Below are positions 1 to 6,055 of a stretch of 7,625 nt of DNA, piece by piece. Position 1 is the first letter of the stretch. Every line of letters begins with the position of its first letter. The DNA is taken from NCBI GenBank assembly GCA_964597685.1, contig CAZQZC010000136.1:1-7625 (forward strand). Reading direction: 5' to 3'. The translations under genes and the position numbers were made by a program. The stretch is from JBCBTJ01 sp964597685 (GTDB lineage: Bacteria > Pseudomonadota > Alphaproteobacteria > Caulobacterales > Hyphomonadaceae). The notes beneath the pieces are model-generated. The model ran no database searches and was not told where the DNA came from. It worked only from the letters and a program-made list of their open reading frames with translations.

Positions 1-285
1 TACGCGGAGATCCTCGAAGTCTTCAACATCTCCAAGGTCGGCAAGGTCGCCGGCTGTCAGGTCACCGAAGGCGTGGTCAAACGCGGCTGCGGCGTCCGCC
101 TCCTGCGCGAGGACGTGGTGATCCACGAAGGCAGCCTGAAAACGCTGAAACGCTTCAAGGACGAAGTGCCGGAGGTTACCAACGGCATGGAATGCGGCAT
201 GGCGTTTGAGAACTATGAAGACATCCGCCAAGGCGACCGGATCGAGTGCTTCCAGGTCGAAGAAATCGAGCGCCGACTGGAGTAG
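1..285 (+). CDS. infB: Translation initiation factor IF-2, C-terminal fragment
   Basis: This is the last 94 codons of IF-2, the GTPase that brings initiator fMet-tRNA to the 30S subunit and promotes 50S joining. The frame is open from the first base, so the gene starts outside the window, and it ends at TAG 283-285. The visible part is the C-terminal beta-barrel (domain IV/C2), which binds the fMet-tRNA acceptor end. It reads FNISKVGKVAGCQVTEG at residues 8-24 of the fragment, followed by VKRGCGVRLLR, GSLKTLKRFKDEV, and the near-terminal stretch NGMECGMAFENYEDIRQGDR. These are the usual signature segments of this domain. The terminus EIERRLE is typical in length. The next gene starts 8 bases downstream, which suggests one transcript. 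The identification is firm. Only the 5' part is missing, through the window edge and not through damage. Confidence 0.97.
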   Translation, partial: YAEILEVFNISKVGKVAGCQVTEGVVKRGCGVRLLREDVVIHEGSLKTLKRFKDEVPEVTNGMECGMAFENYEDIRQGDRIECFQVEEIERRLE

Positions 286-293
286 ACGGACGC

Positions 294-818
294 ATGGATA
301 CCGCGCTGACCGTCTCAGGCGCTCTGACCAATACCGACCTGCAACGCCTGACGCGCCTCACGCGGCGGGGCTCGGTTGGACCGACGGCGGTGTATTACGC
401 CGGCGTCACCGGTCCCGTGATCGCCGCCGGAATGGGATTGCTGACCAAGACGGCGTTCGGCCTGATCGGCATGTCTGATTATTGGACTTTGCTCCTGTCG
501 GCGTTGATCGCCGCGATGTCGGGCGTTTCGTGGTATCTGATCTTCATGCGGCTCTCCTATCGGCATCATTCCGCGCGCGCCGGCGAGATTGATTCGGAAA
601 CGCGCATCGCGATGACCGAAGACGCTTTGGTCGTGCGCCGCGGCGCCGTGGAGACGCGGATTGGCTGGCCAGCGGTGACGGACGTGAGACTTGGCCGCGG
701 ATATATTGCGGTGCTCTGCCGCGGCGCCGACGATGTGCTGGTGCCTGATCGGTGGTTCGCCGACGACGCCGACCGTCAAGCGTTTCAGGCTCAGCTGAAC
801 TCCGCGGTGCGTCGCTGA
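294..818 (+). CDS. Two-helix membrane protein with YcxB-like C-terminal domain
   Basis: This encodes a predicted inner-membrane protein of 174 residues with no known function. Residues 1-30 are polar. Two hydrophobic stretches at about 31-58 and 62-86 look like a transmembrane hairpin. A soluble domain (about 98-172) resembles the YcxB-like family: EDALVVRRGAVETRIGW, then a beta-rich run, then VLVPDRWF, then a final helix. I made the domain call by eye, not by a profile search. I chose ATG 294 because GGAG at 279-282, overlapping the infB stop region, and GGA at 288-290 lie just ahead of it. An in-frame GTG at 246 would put the start inside infB and add a charged, unlikely N-terminus. The gene sits 8 bases after infB and 1 base before rbfA, so it is very likely co-transcribed with both. 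A role in translation is not implied by position alone. Confidence 0.85.
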   Translation: MDTALTVSGALTNTDLQRLTRLTRRGSVGPTAVYYAGVTGPVIAAGMGLLTKTAFGLIGMSDYWTLLLSALIAAMSGVSWYLIFMRLSYRHHSARAGEIDSETRIAMTEDALVVRRGAVETRIGWPAVTDVRLGRGYIAVLCRGADDVLVPDRWFADDADRQAFQAQLNSAVRR

Positions 819-819
819 G

Positions 820-1224
820 ATGCCGCGCCGTACCCGTCAGCCCGCGAACCTGGAGCCGTCGCAGCGCCAGCTTCGCGCCGGGGAATTGATCCGGCACGCG
901 CTCGTCGACATCGTCTCCCGCGAGGAGTTTCGCGACCCCGCGCTCCAAGGGGTCTCACTTACGATTGGGGAGGTGCGGTGCTCGCCGGATTTGAAGCAAG
1001 CCACCGTATTCTGCACGCCGCTTGGCGAGCGCGACGCCGCCCGGCACCAGGACGTCGCCGACGCGCTGAACCGCGCCGGGGCGTTCATCCGGGGCCGACT
1101 GGGCCGGGCCATCGACATGAAATTCACGCCCAATCTGCGCTTTGTCGCCGACGAATCCTACGATGCGGCCGCCGCGATGGACGATTTGCTGCGCAGCGAC
1201 GCCGTGCGCCGCGATCTCGATTAA
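820..1224 (+). CDS. rbfA: 30S ribosome-binding factor RbfA
   Basis: RbfA (134 residues) is a small KH-fold protein that binds the 30S subunit late in assembly. It aids 16S rRNA 5'-end maturation and helps cells grow in the cold. Recognisable parts are the N-terminal helix RQLRAGELIRHALVDIVSRE (about 16-35), the strand pair LTIGEVRCSPDLKQATVF (47-64), the long helix ALNRAGAFIRGRLGRAI (82-98), and the family hallmark FTPNLRFVADESYDAAAAMDDLL (102-124). Length fits the family. The ATG follows the upstream stop with one base between (TGA-G-ATG), and no good Shine-Dalgarno sequence is visible, so translation is probably coupled to the membrane-protein gene. Its TAA stop (1222-1224) overlaps the stop of the opposing small gene. 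In many bacteria truB follows directly; here a minus-strand gene intervenes. Confidence 0.96.
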   Translation: MPRRTRQPANLEPSQRQLRAGELIRHALVDIVSREEFRDPALQGVSLTIGEVRCSPDLKQATVFCTPLGERDAARHQDVADALNRAGAFIRGRLGRAIDMKFTPNLRFVADESYDAAAAMDDLLRSDAVRRDLD

Positions 1225-1442
1225 TTCGCCGCGGGCGCCTCACGCCCGCGCAAGCCAATCTCGTCGATGGAATCGGGAACGCGCATGAGGTGCGCGTCGC
1301 GCATGATCTCAAGCTCTTGCTCGACCGAGAGCTGCTGGATCTGAAGCTCCGGACGGTCGTCGGTGGATTGTGCGAACATAGATGTCGAGAACGAAGACAC
1401 GAACCCAATCGCGGCGAGCTTGGCGTGCAGCGACAGTTTCAT
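1221..1442 (-). CDS. Small exported protein of unknown function (73 aa)
   Basis: On the minus strand, ATG at 1442-1440 opens a 73-codon frame ending at TAA 1223-1221. The N-terminus looks like a Sec signal peptide: MKLSLHAK with two lysines, a hydrophobic core LAAIGFVSSFSTS, and MFA-QSTDD as a plausible cleavage site after residue 24. The mature part would be about 49 residues, polar and helix-prone (QIQQLSVEQELEIMRDAHLMRV, about 34-55), followed by PDSIDEIGLRGRE. It has no cysteine for a lipobox or disulfide. A GAGG Shine-Dalgarno (plus coordinates 1449-1452) lies 6 bases upstream, which supports this start over longer in-frame extensions that run into truB. I do not recognise the family. 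Its stop codon overlaps the rbfA stop and it diverges from truB. Signal peptide plus ribosome site make it a credible gene, but homologues are needed to confirm it. Confidence 0.72.
   Translation of the reverse strand: MKLSLHAKLAAIGFVSSFSTSMFAQSTDDRPELQIQQLSVEQELEIMRDAHLMRVPDSIDEIGLRGREAPAAN
1230..1250. other. Perfect hairpin at the rbfA / small-gene convergence
   Basis: An 8-bp perfect inverted repeat, CGCGGGCG (1230-1237) and CGCCCGCG (1243-1250), has a 5-base loop. It starts 5 bases after the rbfA stop and lies inside the 3' end of the opposing small gene. No T-run follows on either strand, so it is not a standard intrinsic terminator. It could still protect the rbfA mRNA 3' end or slow polymerase between converging genes. 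In GC-rich DNA, chance stems of this size do occur. Confidence 0.45.
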
Positions 1443-1571
1443 CTTGAGCCTCGCTTCGTTTCCAATCGGAAAATGAAGACAAGACGATAAAAGTTCGCTA
1501 ATGCCTCGCGACATTTTTGTGGCGTCGCCGTGTTCGATCCGCGGCGACAGAGACCGGAGCCTTGGCCTGAC
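1443..1571. promoter_or_regulatory. Divergent intergenic region between small exported gene and truB
   Basis: These 129 bases must hold whatever drives the minus-strand small gene and probably a promoter for truB, since the opposed gene isolates truB from the rbfA transcript. The stretch around 1468-1520 is richer in A and T than its surroundings. A short inverted repeat TTTCC-AATC-GGAAA lies at 1459-1472. The GAGG ribosome site of the small gene is at 1449-1452, and a distant GGAG for truB is at 1556-1559. I see no convincing -35/-10 pair on either strand, so the promoter role is inferred from gene arrangement. Confidence 0.4.
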
Positions 1572-2504
1572 ATGGCGAGACAGCGAAAGCGCAAGGGCGA
1601 CCCCGTGCATGGGTGGCTGAACCTGGCGAAGCCGCTGGACATGACGTCGACCCAGGCGGTCAGCGCGGTCCGGCGCCTGTTCAACGCGCAGAAAGCCGGC
1701 CACGGCGGAACCTTGGACCCGCTCGCCGACGGCGTTCTACCCATCGCGCTCGGCGAGGCGACCAAGACCGTGTCGTGGGCGATGGATTCGGACAAGGATT
1801 ACGCGTTCACCATCGAATGGGGCGTCTCGACGGCGAGCCAGGACAAAGAGGGTGAAGTCGTCGCGCAATCGGCCGCGCGCCCGACGCGAAGCGAGATCGA
1901 AGCCGTCCTGCCGCGTTTCATCGGCCAGATCGAGCAAGTGCCGCCAAAATTCTCCGCCATCAAGGTGGACGGCGAACGCGCCTATGATCTCGCCCGCGAA
2001 GGCGAGGCCTTCGAGCTGGAAGGCCGCCAAGTCGACGTCCATGAGGCGCGGATCGTCGACATGCCGGACGCCGACCACACATGTTTGCACGTTCGCAGTG
2101 GCAAGGGCTTTTATGTCCGCGCATTGGCCCGCGACCTCGCAGCCGCGCTCGGCGCCGAGGGGCATATCAACCAGCTGCGCCGCACGCGGGTGGGGCCGTT
2201 CGACATCGACAGCGCGGTCACGCTCGAGACCCTGACCGACCTGGCGGACGCCGAGGCCCGCAAAGCTGCGCTTCAGCCCATCCATGCCGCCATGGAGCAT
2301 GTCCCGAAACTCGCCCTGACCGCGTCCGACGCCACGCAATTGCGTCTCGGACGGTCGATCGCGCTCCTCCCGCATATTGTCGAGGCGTGGCGACAAGAGG
2401 CGGACGAGGACCGCTTGGCCGTCGCTGTTGTCGGCGATACGGCGGTCGCGCTCGGAGAGGTGCGTGCGGGACACTTCCAACCCAAGCGGGTTCTTCAGGT
2501 CTGA
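1572..2504 (+). CDS. truB: tRNA pseudouridine-55 synthase TruB
   Basis: TruB (310 residues) converts U55 in the T-loop of elongator tRNAs to pseudouridine and also acts as a tRNA folding chaperone. Key segments are GWLNLAKPLDMTSTQAV (14-30), then motif GHGGTLDPLADGVLPIALGEATK (43-65) with the catalytic aspartate at D49. These are followed by the conserved tyrosine in DKDYAF (Y77), KFSAIKVDGERAY (126-138) and the active-site arginine in FYVRAL (R183). A C-terminal TruB domain occupies about 235-310. I chose ATG 1572 because family members begin a few residues before the RPVHGW-like segment. GGAG at 1556-1559 is 12 bases upstream, which is distant. GTG 1530 is an in-frame alternative that adds 14 residues without family support. 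The gene is cut off from rbfA by an opposing gene, so it probably has its own promoter. Confidence 0.97.
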   Translation: MARQRKRKGDPVHGWLNLAKPLDMTSTQAVSAVRRLFNAQKAGHGGTLDPLADGVLPIALGEATKTVSWAMDSDKDYAFTIEWGVSTASQDKEGEVVAQSAARPTRSEIEAVLPRFIGQIEQVPPKFSAIKVDGERAYDLAREGEAFELEGRQVDVHEARIVDMPDADHTCLHVRSGKGFYVRALARDLAAALGAEGHINQLRRTRVGPFDIDSAVTLETLTDLADAEARKAALQPIHAAMEHVPKLALTASDATQLRLGRSIALLPHIVEAWRQEADEDRLAVAVVGDTAVALGEVRAGHFQPKRVLQV

Positions 2505-2573
2505 CGCACACACATTTGATTTGCCCATGACGACGCCCCCGCTACCTCGGTCTCTAAGGTTCGGAGGACGGGC

Positions 2574-3209
2574 ATGAAGCATTTCGGAGACATCGCCTTC
2601 ACGGAGACGGTTAGGGCTGAACAGACCCGGCTTGGCTCGCGGGAGGCTTATGCCGGCATGACGGCGCGTCCCGCCCCCGGGGGCCTCGCCGAGCGCGAGC
2701 GCGCATTCATAGAGATGCGCGACAGCTTCTATATGGCGACGGTCAACGAGGACGGCTGGCCCTATGTCCAACACCGCGGCGGCCCGACGGGCTTTCTGCG
2801 CGTCTTGTCGCCGAGCCGCCTTGGCTTCGCCGATTATCGCGGCAATCGACAATATGTGTCCGTCGGGAATTTAAAGACCGACGATCGCGTCTCCCTGTTT
2901 CTGATGGACTATCCAAACCGGGCGCGCCTCAAACTGCTCGGCAGGGCGCGCTGGCAGGACGCCGCCGACGCGCCAGATCTCGTTGAAACCCTCGCCGTCG
3001 AGGGCGGCGGACGGGTGGAGCGCCTGTTCCTGATCGACGTCGAAGCGTTTGATTGGAATTGCCCGCAATTCATCACGCCGCGTTTCACGGAAGCGGAGCT
3101 GCAGGAGCATTTGCGTCCATTGCTCCAGGAAGTGGGCATGCTGCGGGCGGAGACTGAGAAGCTGCGCGCGCGTTTGAGCGAGGCCCAGAGAACTGAGTCT
3201 GGACCCTAG
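2574..3209 (+). CDS. Pyridoxamine 5'-phosphate oxidase-family flavin split-barrel protein
   Basis: This encodes a 211-residue protein of the FMN-binding split-barrel (PNPOx-like) superfamily, probably cytosolic. Visible signatures are SFYMATVNEDGWPYVQHRGG (51-70), the first strands of the barrel, then LGFADYRGNRQYVSVGNL (83-100) and FLMDYPNRARLKLLGRA (109-125), which would line the FMN site. The WNCPQFITPRF motif (161-171) is typical of a subgroup distinct from true PdxH. The end (about 173-205) is rich in E, L, R and Q and probably forms a helix or short coiled coil. Vitamin B6 synthesis is not supported, and the substrate is unknown; general nitro- or flavin-reductase-like roles are possible. 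A clear GGAGG (2563-2567) lies 6 bases before ATG 2574. The gene follows truB by 69 bases with no terminator visible, so read-through from truB is likely. Confidence 0.9.
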   Translation: MKHFGDIAFTETVRAEQTRLGSREAYAGMTARPAPGGLAERERAFIEMRDSFYMATVNEDGWPYVQHRGGPTGFLRVLSPSRLGFADYRGNRQYVSVGNLKTDDRVSLFLMDYPNRARLKLLGRARWQDAADAPDLVETLAVEGGGRVERLFLIDVEAFDWNCPQFITPRFTEAELQEHLRPLLQEVGMLRAETEKLRARLSEAQRTESGP

Positions 3210-3391
3210 GCCCCTTTCCAAATTGGCGCTTCTGTGCCACATCCCCCGCTTCGCAGCGGTCCGCCCGCCCTCTAGCCCTGCTGGACGACATCCCGGCGCG
3301 GCTGAATCGGCGCAGCGCCGCAGCGACATCCGCGTCAATTCAGACGTCCGCAAACAAACGCGCTATGGCGCAGAAGGAAAGACAGCACACG
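3210..3391 (+). promoter_or_regulatory. rpsO 5' leader, possible S15 feedback region
   Basis: These 182 non-coding bases precede rpsO. Small hairpins can be drawn: CCGCT-TCGC-AGCGG (3246-3259), CGGC/GCCG (3308-3320), CGTC-AATTCA-GACG (3333-3346) and GCGC-TATG-GCGC (3360-3371). The last ends just before the ribosome site AAGGA (3374-3378). S15 is known to repress its own translation through leader structures that differ widely between bacterial groups, so a structure next to the ribosome site fits such a role. I cannot identify the S15-binding motif here, and no terminator for the upstream gene or clear promoter hexamers are visible. Confidence 0.35.
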
Positions 3392-3661
3392 ATGTCGATT
3401 ACAGCTGAGAGAAAGCAGGAACTGATCCAGAAATTCGCCCAGGCAAAGGACGATACAGGATCGCCCGAAGTGCAAGTGGCGATCCTGACAGAGCGGATCA
3501 ACAATCTCACGGGTCACTTCCAGACCAATAAGAAAGACCACCATTCGCGCCGCGGCCTCCTGAAAATGGTCGCGACGCGCCGAAAATTGCTCGACTATGT
3601 GAAGGGCAAGGACGAGGGCCGATATCAGGCCCTGATCAAAGAGCTGGGCATCCGCCGCTAG
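3392..3661 (+). CDS. rpsO: 30S ribosomal protein S15
   Basis: S15 (89 residues) is a primary 16S rRNA-binding protein that organises the central domain of the 30S subunit and contributes to a 30S-50S bridge. The full family pattern is present: MSITAERKQELIQKFA (1-16), DTGSPEVQVAILTERINNLT (21-40), HFQTNKKDHHSRRGLLKMVATRR (42-64) and LLDYVKGKDEGRYQALIKELGIRR (66-89). ATG 3392 gives the usual length. ATG 3365 is in frame but adds nine atypical residues and has no ribosome site, whereas AAGGA at 3374-3378 serves 3392 with a rather long 13-base gap. rpsO followed by pnp is a classic conserved pair, here separated by a terminator hairpin. Confidence 0.98.
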   Translation: MSITAERKQELIQKFAQAKDDTGSPEVQVAILTERINNLTGHFQTNKKDHHSRRGLLKMVATRRKLLDYVKGKDEGRYQALIKELGIRR

Positions 3662-3675
3662 GCCCCCAGCCGCAC

Positions 3676-3707
3676 ACCCGCCGGCCATACGGGCCCGGCG
3701 GGTTTTT
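3676..3707 (+). terminator. Intrinsic terminator between rpsO and pnp
   Basis: ACCCGCCGG (3676-3684) and CCGGCGGGT (3695-3703) form a perfect 9-bp GC-rich stem, followed by TTTTT (3703-3707). The pnp ATG is only 25 bases past the T-run. This matches rpsO termination. Read-through or processing would be needed for pnp expression from the rpsO promoter, much as with the known t1 terminator between these genes in Escherichia coli. Confidence 0.88.
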
Positions 3708-3731
3708 CGTATGCAAGAGAAAGCAAACCGC

Positions 3732-5861
3732 ATGTTCGATAAGAAAACCGTGTCGCTGGAATGGGCCGGCCGCACGCTCACGCTTGAAGCGGGCCGCATG
3801 GCGCGCCAAGCCGACGGGGCCGTTCTGGCCACCTATGGCGACACCACCGTGCTCGCGACCGCCGTCTTCCGCAAAGAGGCGACACCGGGTCAGGACTTCT
3901 TCCCGCTGACCGTGAATTACCAAGAGAAGTATTACGCCTCCGGCCGCATCCCTGGCGGCTTCTTCAAGCGCGAAGGCCGTCCGACCGAGAAAGAGACGCT
4001 TACCTCGCGTCTGATCGACCGCCCGATCCGGCCGCTCTTCGTGAACGGCTTCAAGAACGAGGTCCAGGTCATCATCACCGCGCTCTCCTATGACATGGAG
4101 AACGACCCCGACATTCTGGGCATGGTCGCCTCGTCGGCCGCTCTGGTGCTCTCCGGCGCGCCGTTCATGGGCCCGATCGGCGCCGCTCGCGTTGGCTACA
4201 AGGACGGCGAGTACATCATCAATCCGACGGTCGATCAGCTTGACGAGAGCGACCTCGACCTGGTCGTCGCCGGCACGGCCGACGCCGTCATGATGGTTGA
4301 GTCCGAAGCCAAGGAATTGCCGGAAGAGGTCATGCTGGGCGCCGTCATGGCCGGGCATGAGAGCTTCCAGCCCGTGATCGACGCCATCATCGAGCTTGCC
4401 GAACAGGCCGCAAAAGAGCCGTTCGAGTTCGAGGCGGAGGATCTGTCGGCGGAGCTCAAAGCGATCCAGGATCTGGTCGGCGCGGATCTCTCCGCCGCCT
4501 ACACGATCACCGACAAACTCGCCCGCCAGGAGGCCGTCGGCGCCGCGCGCGAGAAAGCGGCCGAGGCCCTCGTCGCCACCGAAGACGCCCCCGACGGCAT
4601 GAATGCATTGGTGTTCAAATCCGCGTTCAAGGCGGCCGAAGCCGCCGTCGTGCGCGGCGACATCATCAAGACCGGCAAGCGGATCGACGGCCGCGCGCTC
4701 GACCAGGTGCGCCCCATCCTGGCGGAAGCGGGCGTTCTGCCGCGCACGCACGGGTCGTCGCTGTTCACCCGCGGCGAGACGCAGGCGCTTTGTGTTGCGA
4801 CGCTCGGCACCGCCGACGATGAGCAATTCATCGACGGACTGGGCGGCACGAGCAAAGAGAAGTTCATGCTGCATTACAACTTCCCGCCCTTCTCGGTCGG
4901 GGAGACGGGCCGCATGGGCGGGGCCGGACGGCGCGAAATCGGCCACGGCAAGCTTGCTTGGCGCGCTTTGCAGGCGGTCCTGCCGGGCGCCGACGACTTT
5001 CCTTACACGATCCGGGTCGTCTCAGAGATCACGGAATCCAATGGATCCTCGTCCATGGCGACAGTCTGCGGCTCATCGCTCGCCATGATGGACGCCGGCG
5101 TGCCGATCACGCGGCCCGTCTCCGGCATCGCCATGGGCCTGATCAAGGATCCGGACGGCGTGGCGGTCCTCTCCGACATTCTCGGCGACGAGGACCATCT
5201 CGGCGACATGGACTTCAAGGTGGCGGGCACCGAAACGGGCATCACGTCGCTGCAGATGGACATCAAGATCGCCGGCATCACCAAGGAGATCATGCAAACC
5301 GCCCTCGACCAGGCGAAGGGCGGACGCCTGCATATCCTCGGCGAAATGGCGAAGGCCTTGGACGAAAGCCGCGAGGAATTGTCGTCGAACGCGCCGCAAA
5401 TGGACGTCATCAAGATCCCGGTGGACAAGATCCGCGACGTCATCGGATCCGGCGGCAAGACGATCCGCGATATCGTCGACACAACGGGCGCCAAGGTGAA
5501 CGTCGAAGACGACGGCACGATCCAGCTCTCGGCGCTGGACCGCGACTCCATCGACGCTGCGAAGAAGCGGATCCACGAACTGACCGCTGAGCCCGAAGTC
5601 GGCGAGATCTACGAAGGCAAGGTCGTCTCGATCAAGGATTTCGGCGCGTTCGTGAACTTTTTCGGATCGCGCGACGGACTTGTCCACGTCTCGCAAATGG
5701 CGGCCGAACGGGTGGGCCACCCGAAAGACGTCGTCAAAGAAGGCCAGACCGTTTGGGTGAAGCTCATGGGCTTCGACGAACGCGGGAAGGTGCGCCTATC
5801 CATGAAGACGGTCGACCAAGAGACCGGCAAGGAATTGGCGGAAGCTGATTCCGACGAATAG
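3732..5861 (+). CDS. pnp: Polyribonucleotide nucleotidyltransferase (PNPase)
   Basis: PNPase (709 residues) is a trimeric 3'-to-5' phosphorolytic exoribonuclease that can also add tails, and is often a partner of RNase E in the degradosome. Domain order by eye is first RNase PH-like core (about 10-225), helical linker (about 240-320), second RNase PH core (about 325-545), KH (about 557-615, with IGSGGKTIRDI) and S1 (about 622-692, with GKVVSIKDFGAFVNF). Active-site features are intact: the SSS of ESNGSSSMATVCG at 439-441, and D488, D494 and K496 in DHLGDMDFK, equivalent to E. coli 437-439, D486, D492 and K494. The loop GGFFKREGRPTEKE is also present. ATG 3732 gives the family start MFDKK; ATG 3711 would lie 4 bases from the terminator T-run. 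The ribosome site is weak (GAGA at 3717-3720). Length is normal for alphaproteobacteria. Confidence 0.98.
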   Translation: MFDKKTVSLEWAGRTLTLEAGRMARQADGAVLATYGDTTVLATAVFRKEATPGQDFFPLTVNYQEKYYASGRIPGGFFKREGRPTEKETLTSRLIDRPIRPLFVNGFKNEVQVIITALSYDMENDPDILGMVASSAALVLSGAPFMGPIGAARVGYKDGEYIINPTVDQLDESDLDLVVAGTADAVMMVESEAKELPEEVMLGAVMAGHESFQPVIDAIIELAEQAAKEPFEFEAEDLSAELKAIQDLVGADLSAAYTITDKLARQEAVGAAREKAAEALVATEDAPDGMNALVFKSAFKAAEAAVVRGDIIKTGKRIDGRALDQVRPILAEAGVLPRTHGSSLFTRGETQALCVATLGTADDEQFIDGLGGTSKEKFMLHYNFPPFSVGETGRMGGAGRREIGHGKLAWRALQAVLPGADDFPYTIRVVSEITESNGSSSMATVCGSSLAMMDAGVPITRPVSGIAMGLIKDPDGVAVLSDILGDEDHLGDMDFKVAGTETGITSLQMDIKIAGITKEIMQTALDQAKGGRLHILGEMAKALDESREELSSNAPQMDVIKIPVDKIRDVIGSGGKTIRDIVDTTGAKVNVEDDGTIQLSALDRDSIDAAKKRIHELTAEPEVGEIYEGKVVSIKDFGAFVNFFGSRDGLVHVSQMAAERVGHPKDVVKEGQTVWVKLMGFDERGKVRLSMKTVDQETGKELAEADSDE

Positions 5862-5874
5862 TCTGCATACAGAT
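5862..5874. repeat. Imperfect copy of the TCTGTATACAGAT palindrome
   Basis: TCTGCATACAGAT begins at the base after the pnp stop codon. It matches 12 of 13 positions of the perfect palindrome centred at 5989/5990, and the single difference (C for T) breaks its symmetry. The copies start 122 bases apart and flank the pnp terminator. This may be a second, weaker site for the same DNA-binding protein. Confidence 0.5.
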
Positions 5875-5889
5875 CTTATGTTTTCGACG

Positions 5890-5919
5890 ATCGGCCGCCA
5901 TCTGGCGGCCGATTTTTTT
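5890..5919 (+). terminator. Strong intrinsic terminator of pnp
   Basis: ATCGGCCGCC (5890-5899) and GGCGGCCGAT (5904-5913) form a perfect 10-bp stem with loop ATCT, followed by seven T (5913-5919). It lies 28 bases after the pnp stop and ends the rpsO-pnp transcript. The CAP gene downstream therefore needs its own promoter. Confidence 0.95.
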
Positions 5920-5981
5920 GCCTGGGCGAATGCGCGTTCCATGGCGCAGCCGCAACAGCGCGCAGCCAAAGCAAGCATTTT

Positions 5982-5997
5982 AATCTGTATACAGATT
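5982..5997. promoter_or_regulatory. Perfect 16-bp palindrome, candidate operator
   Basis: AATCTGTATACAGATT is identical to its reverse complement over 16 bases. It lies in a locally AT-rich patch 58 bases before the CAP gene ATG and just past the pnp terminator. The core TGTATACA is the kind of site bound by dimeric regulators such as members of the GntR family, but no regulator gene is in the window and the match is not specific. The internal TATACA (5988-5993) could also serve as a -10 element with a weak -35, in which case a bound repressor would block it. Confidence 0.6.
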
Positions 5998-6020
5998 TGC
6001 ACTTTTGATCCAAACCCGGA

Positions 6021-6049
6021 TTGACAGGGTCGAGACTCGAGCGCAGCTT
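6021..6049 (+). promoter_or_regulatory. Possible promoter with consensus -35 for the CAP gene
   Basis: TTGACA at 6021-6026 equals the sigma-70 -35 consensus. With a 17-base spacer the -10 would be CAGCTT (6044-6049), a poor match. The start of transcription would then fall at about 6056, the first base of the CAP ATG, which would imply a leaderless mRNA. A GACTC site (GANTC) lies in the spacer at 6034-6038. The weak -10 keeps this tentative; TATACA at 5988-5993 is a rival. Confidence 0.3.
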
Positions 6050-6055
6050 GAGGTT

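Noticed and set aside
1530..1571. TruB start at GTG 1530
   Set aside because: The added residues do not resemble TruB N-termini, and ATG 1572 gives the family length and start.
1737..2852. A 371-codon open frame on the minus strand opposite truB and the flavin gene
   Set aside because: It spans two well-supported plus-strand genes and the gap between them, has no recognisable family, and its composition is typical of GC-rich antisense frames.
3246..3259. CCGCT-TCGC-AGCGG hairpin as a terminator of the flavin gene
   Set aside because: The stem is only 5 bp and is followed by GC-rich sequence without T residues.
3365..3391. Nine-residue N-terminal extension of S15 from ATG 3365
   Set aside because: No ribosome site precedes it, S15 normally starts at the MSIT segment, and AAGGA (3374-3378) lies inside the extension and serves ATG 3392.
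3636..4946. A 436-codon open frame on the minus strand opposite pnp
   Set aside because: It is a shadow of high-GC pnp codons. The protein is a low-complexity run of D, G, R, H and A with no domain, and it crosses the rpsO-pnp terminator while pnp itself is fully conserved.
5073..5720. A 215-codon minus-strand frame opposite the pnp 3' half
   Set aside because: It shows only mirror composition of the pnp KH/S1 codons, with no ribosome site or domain.
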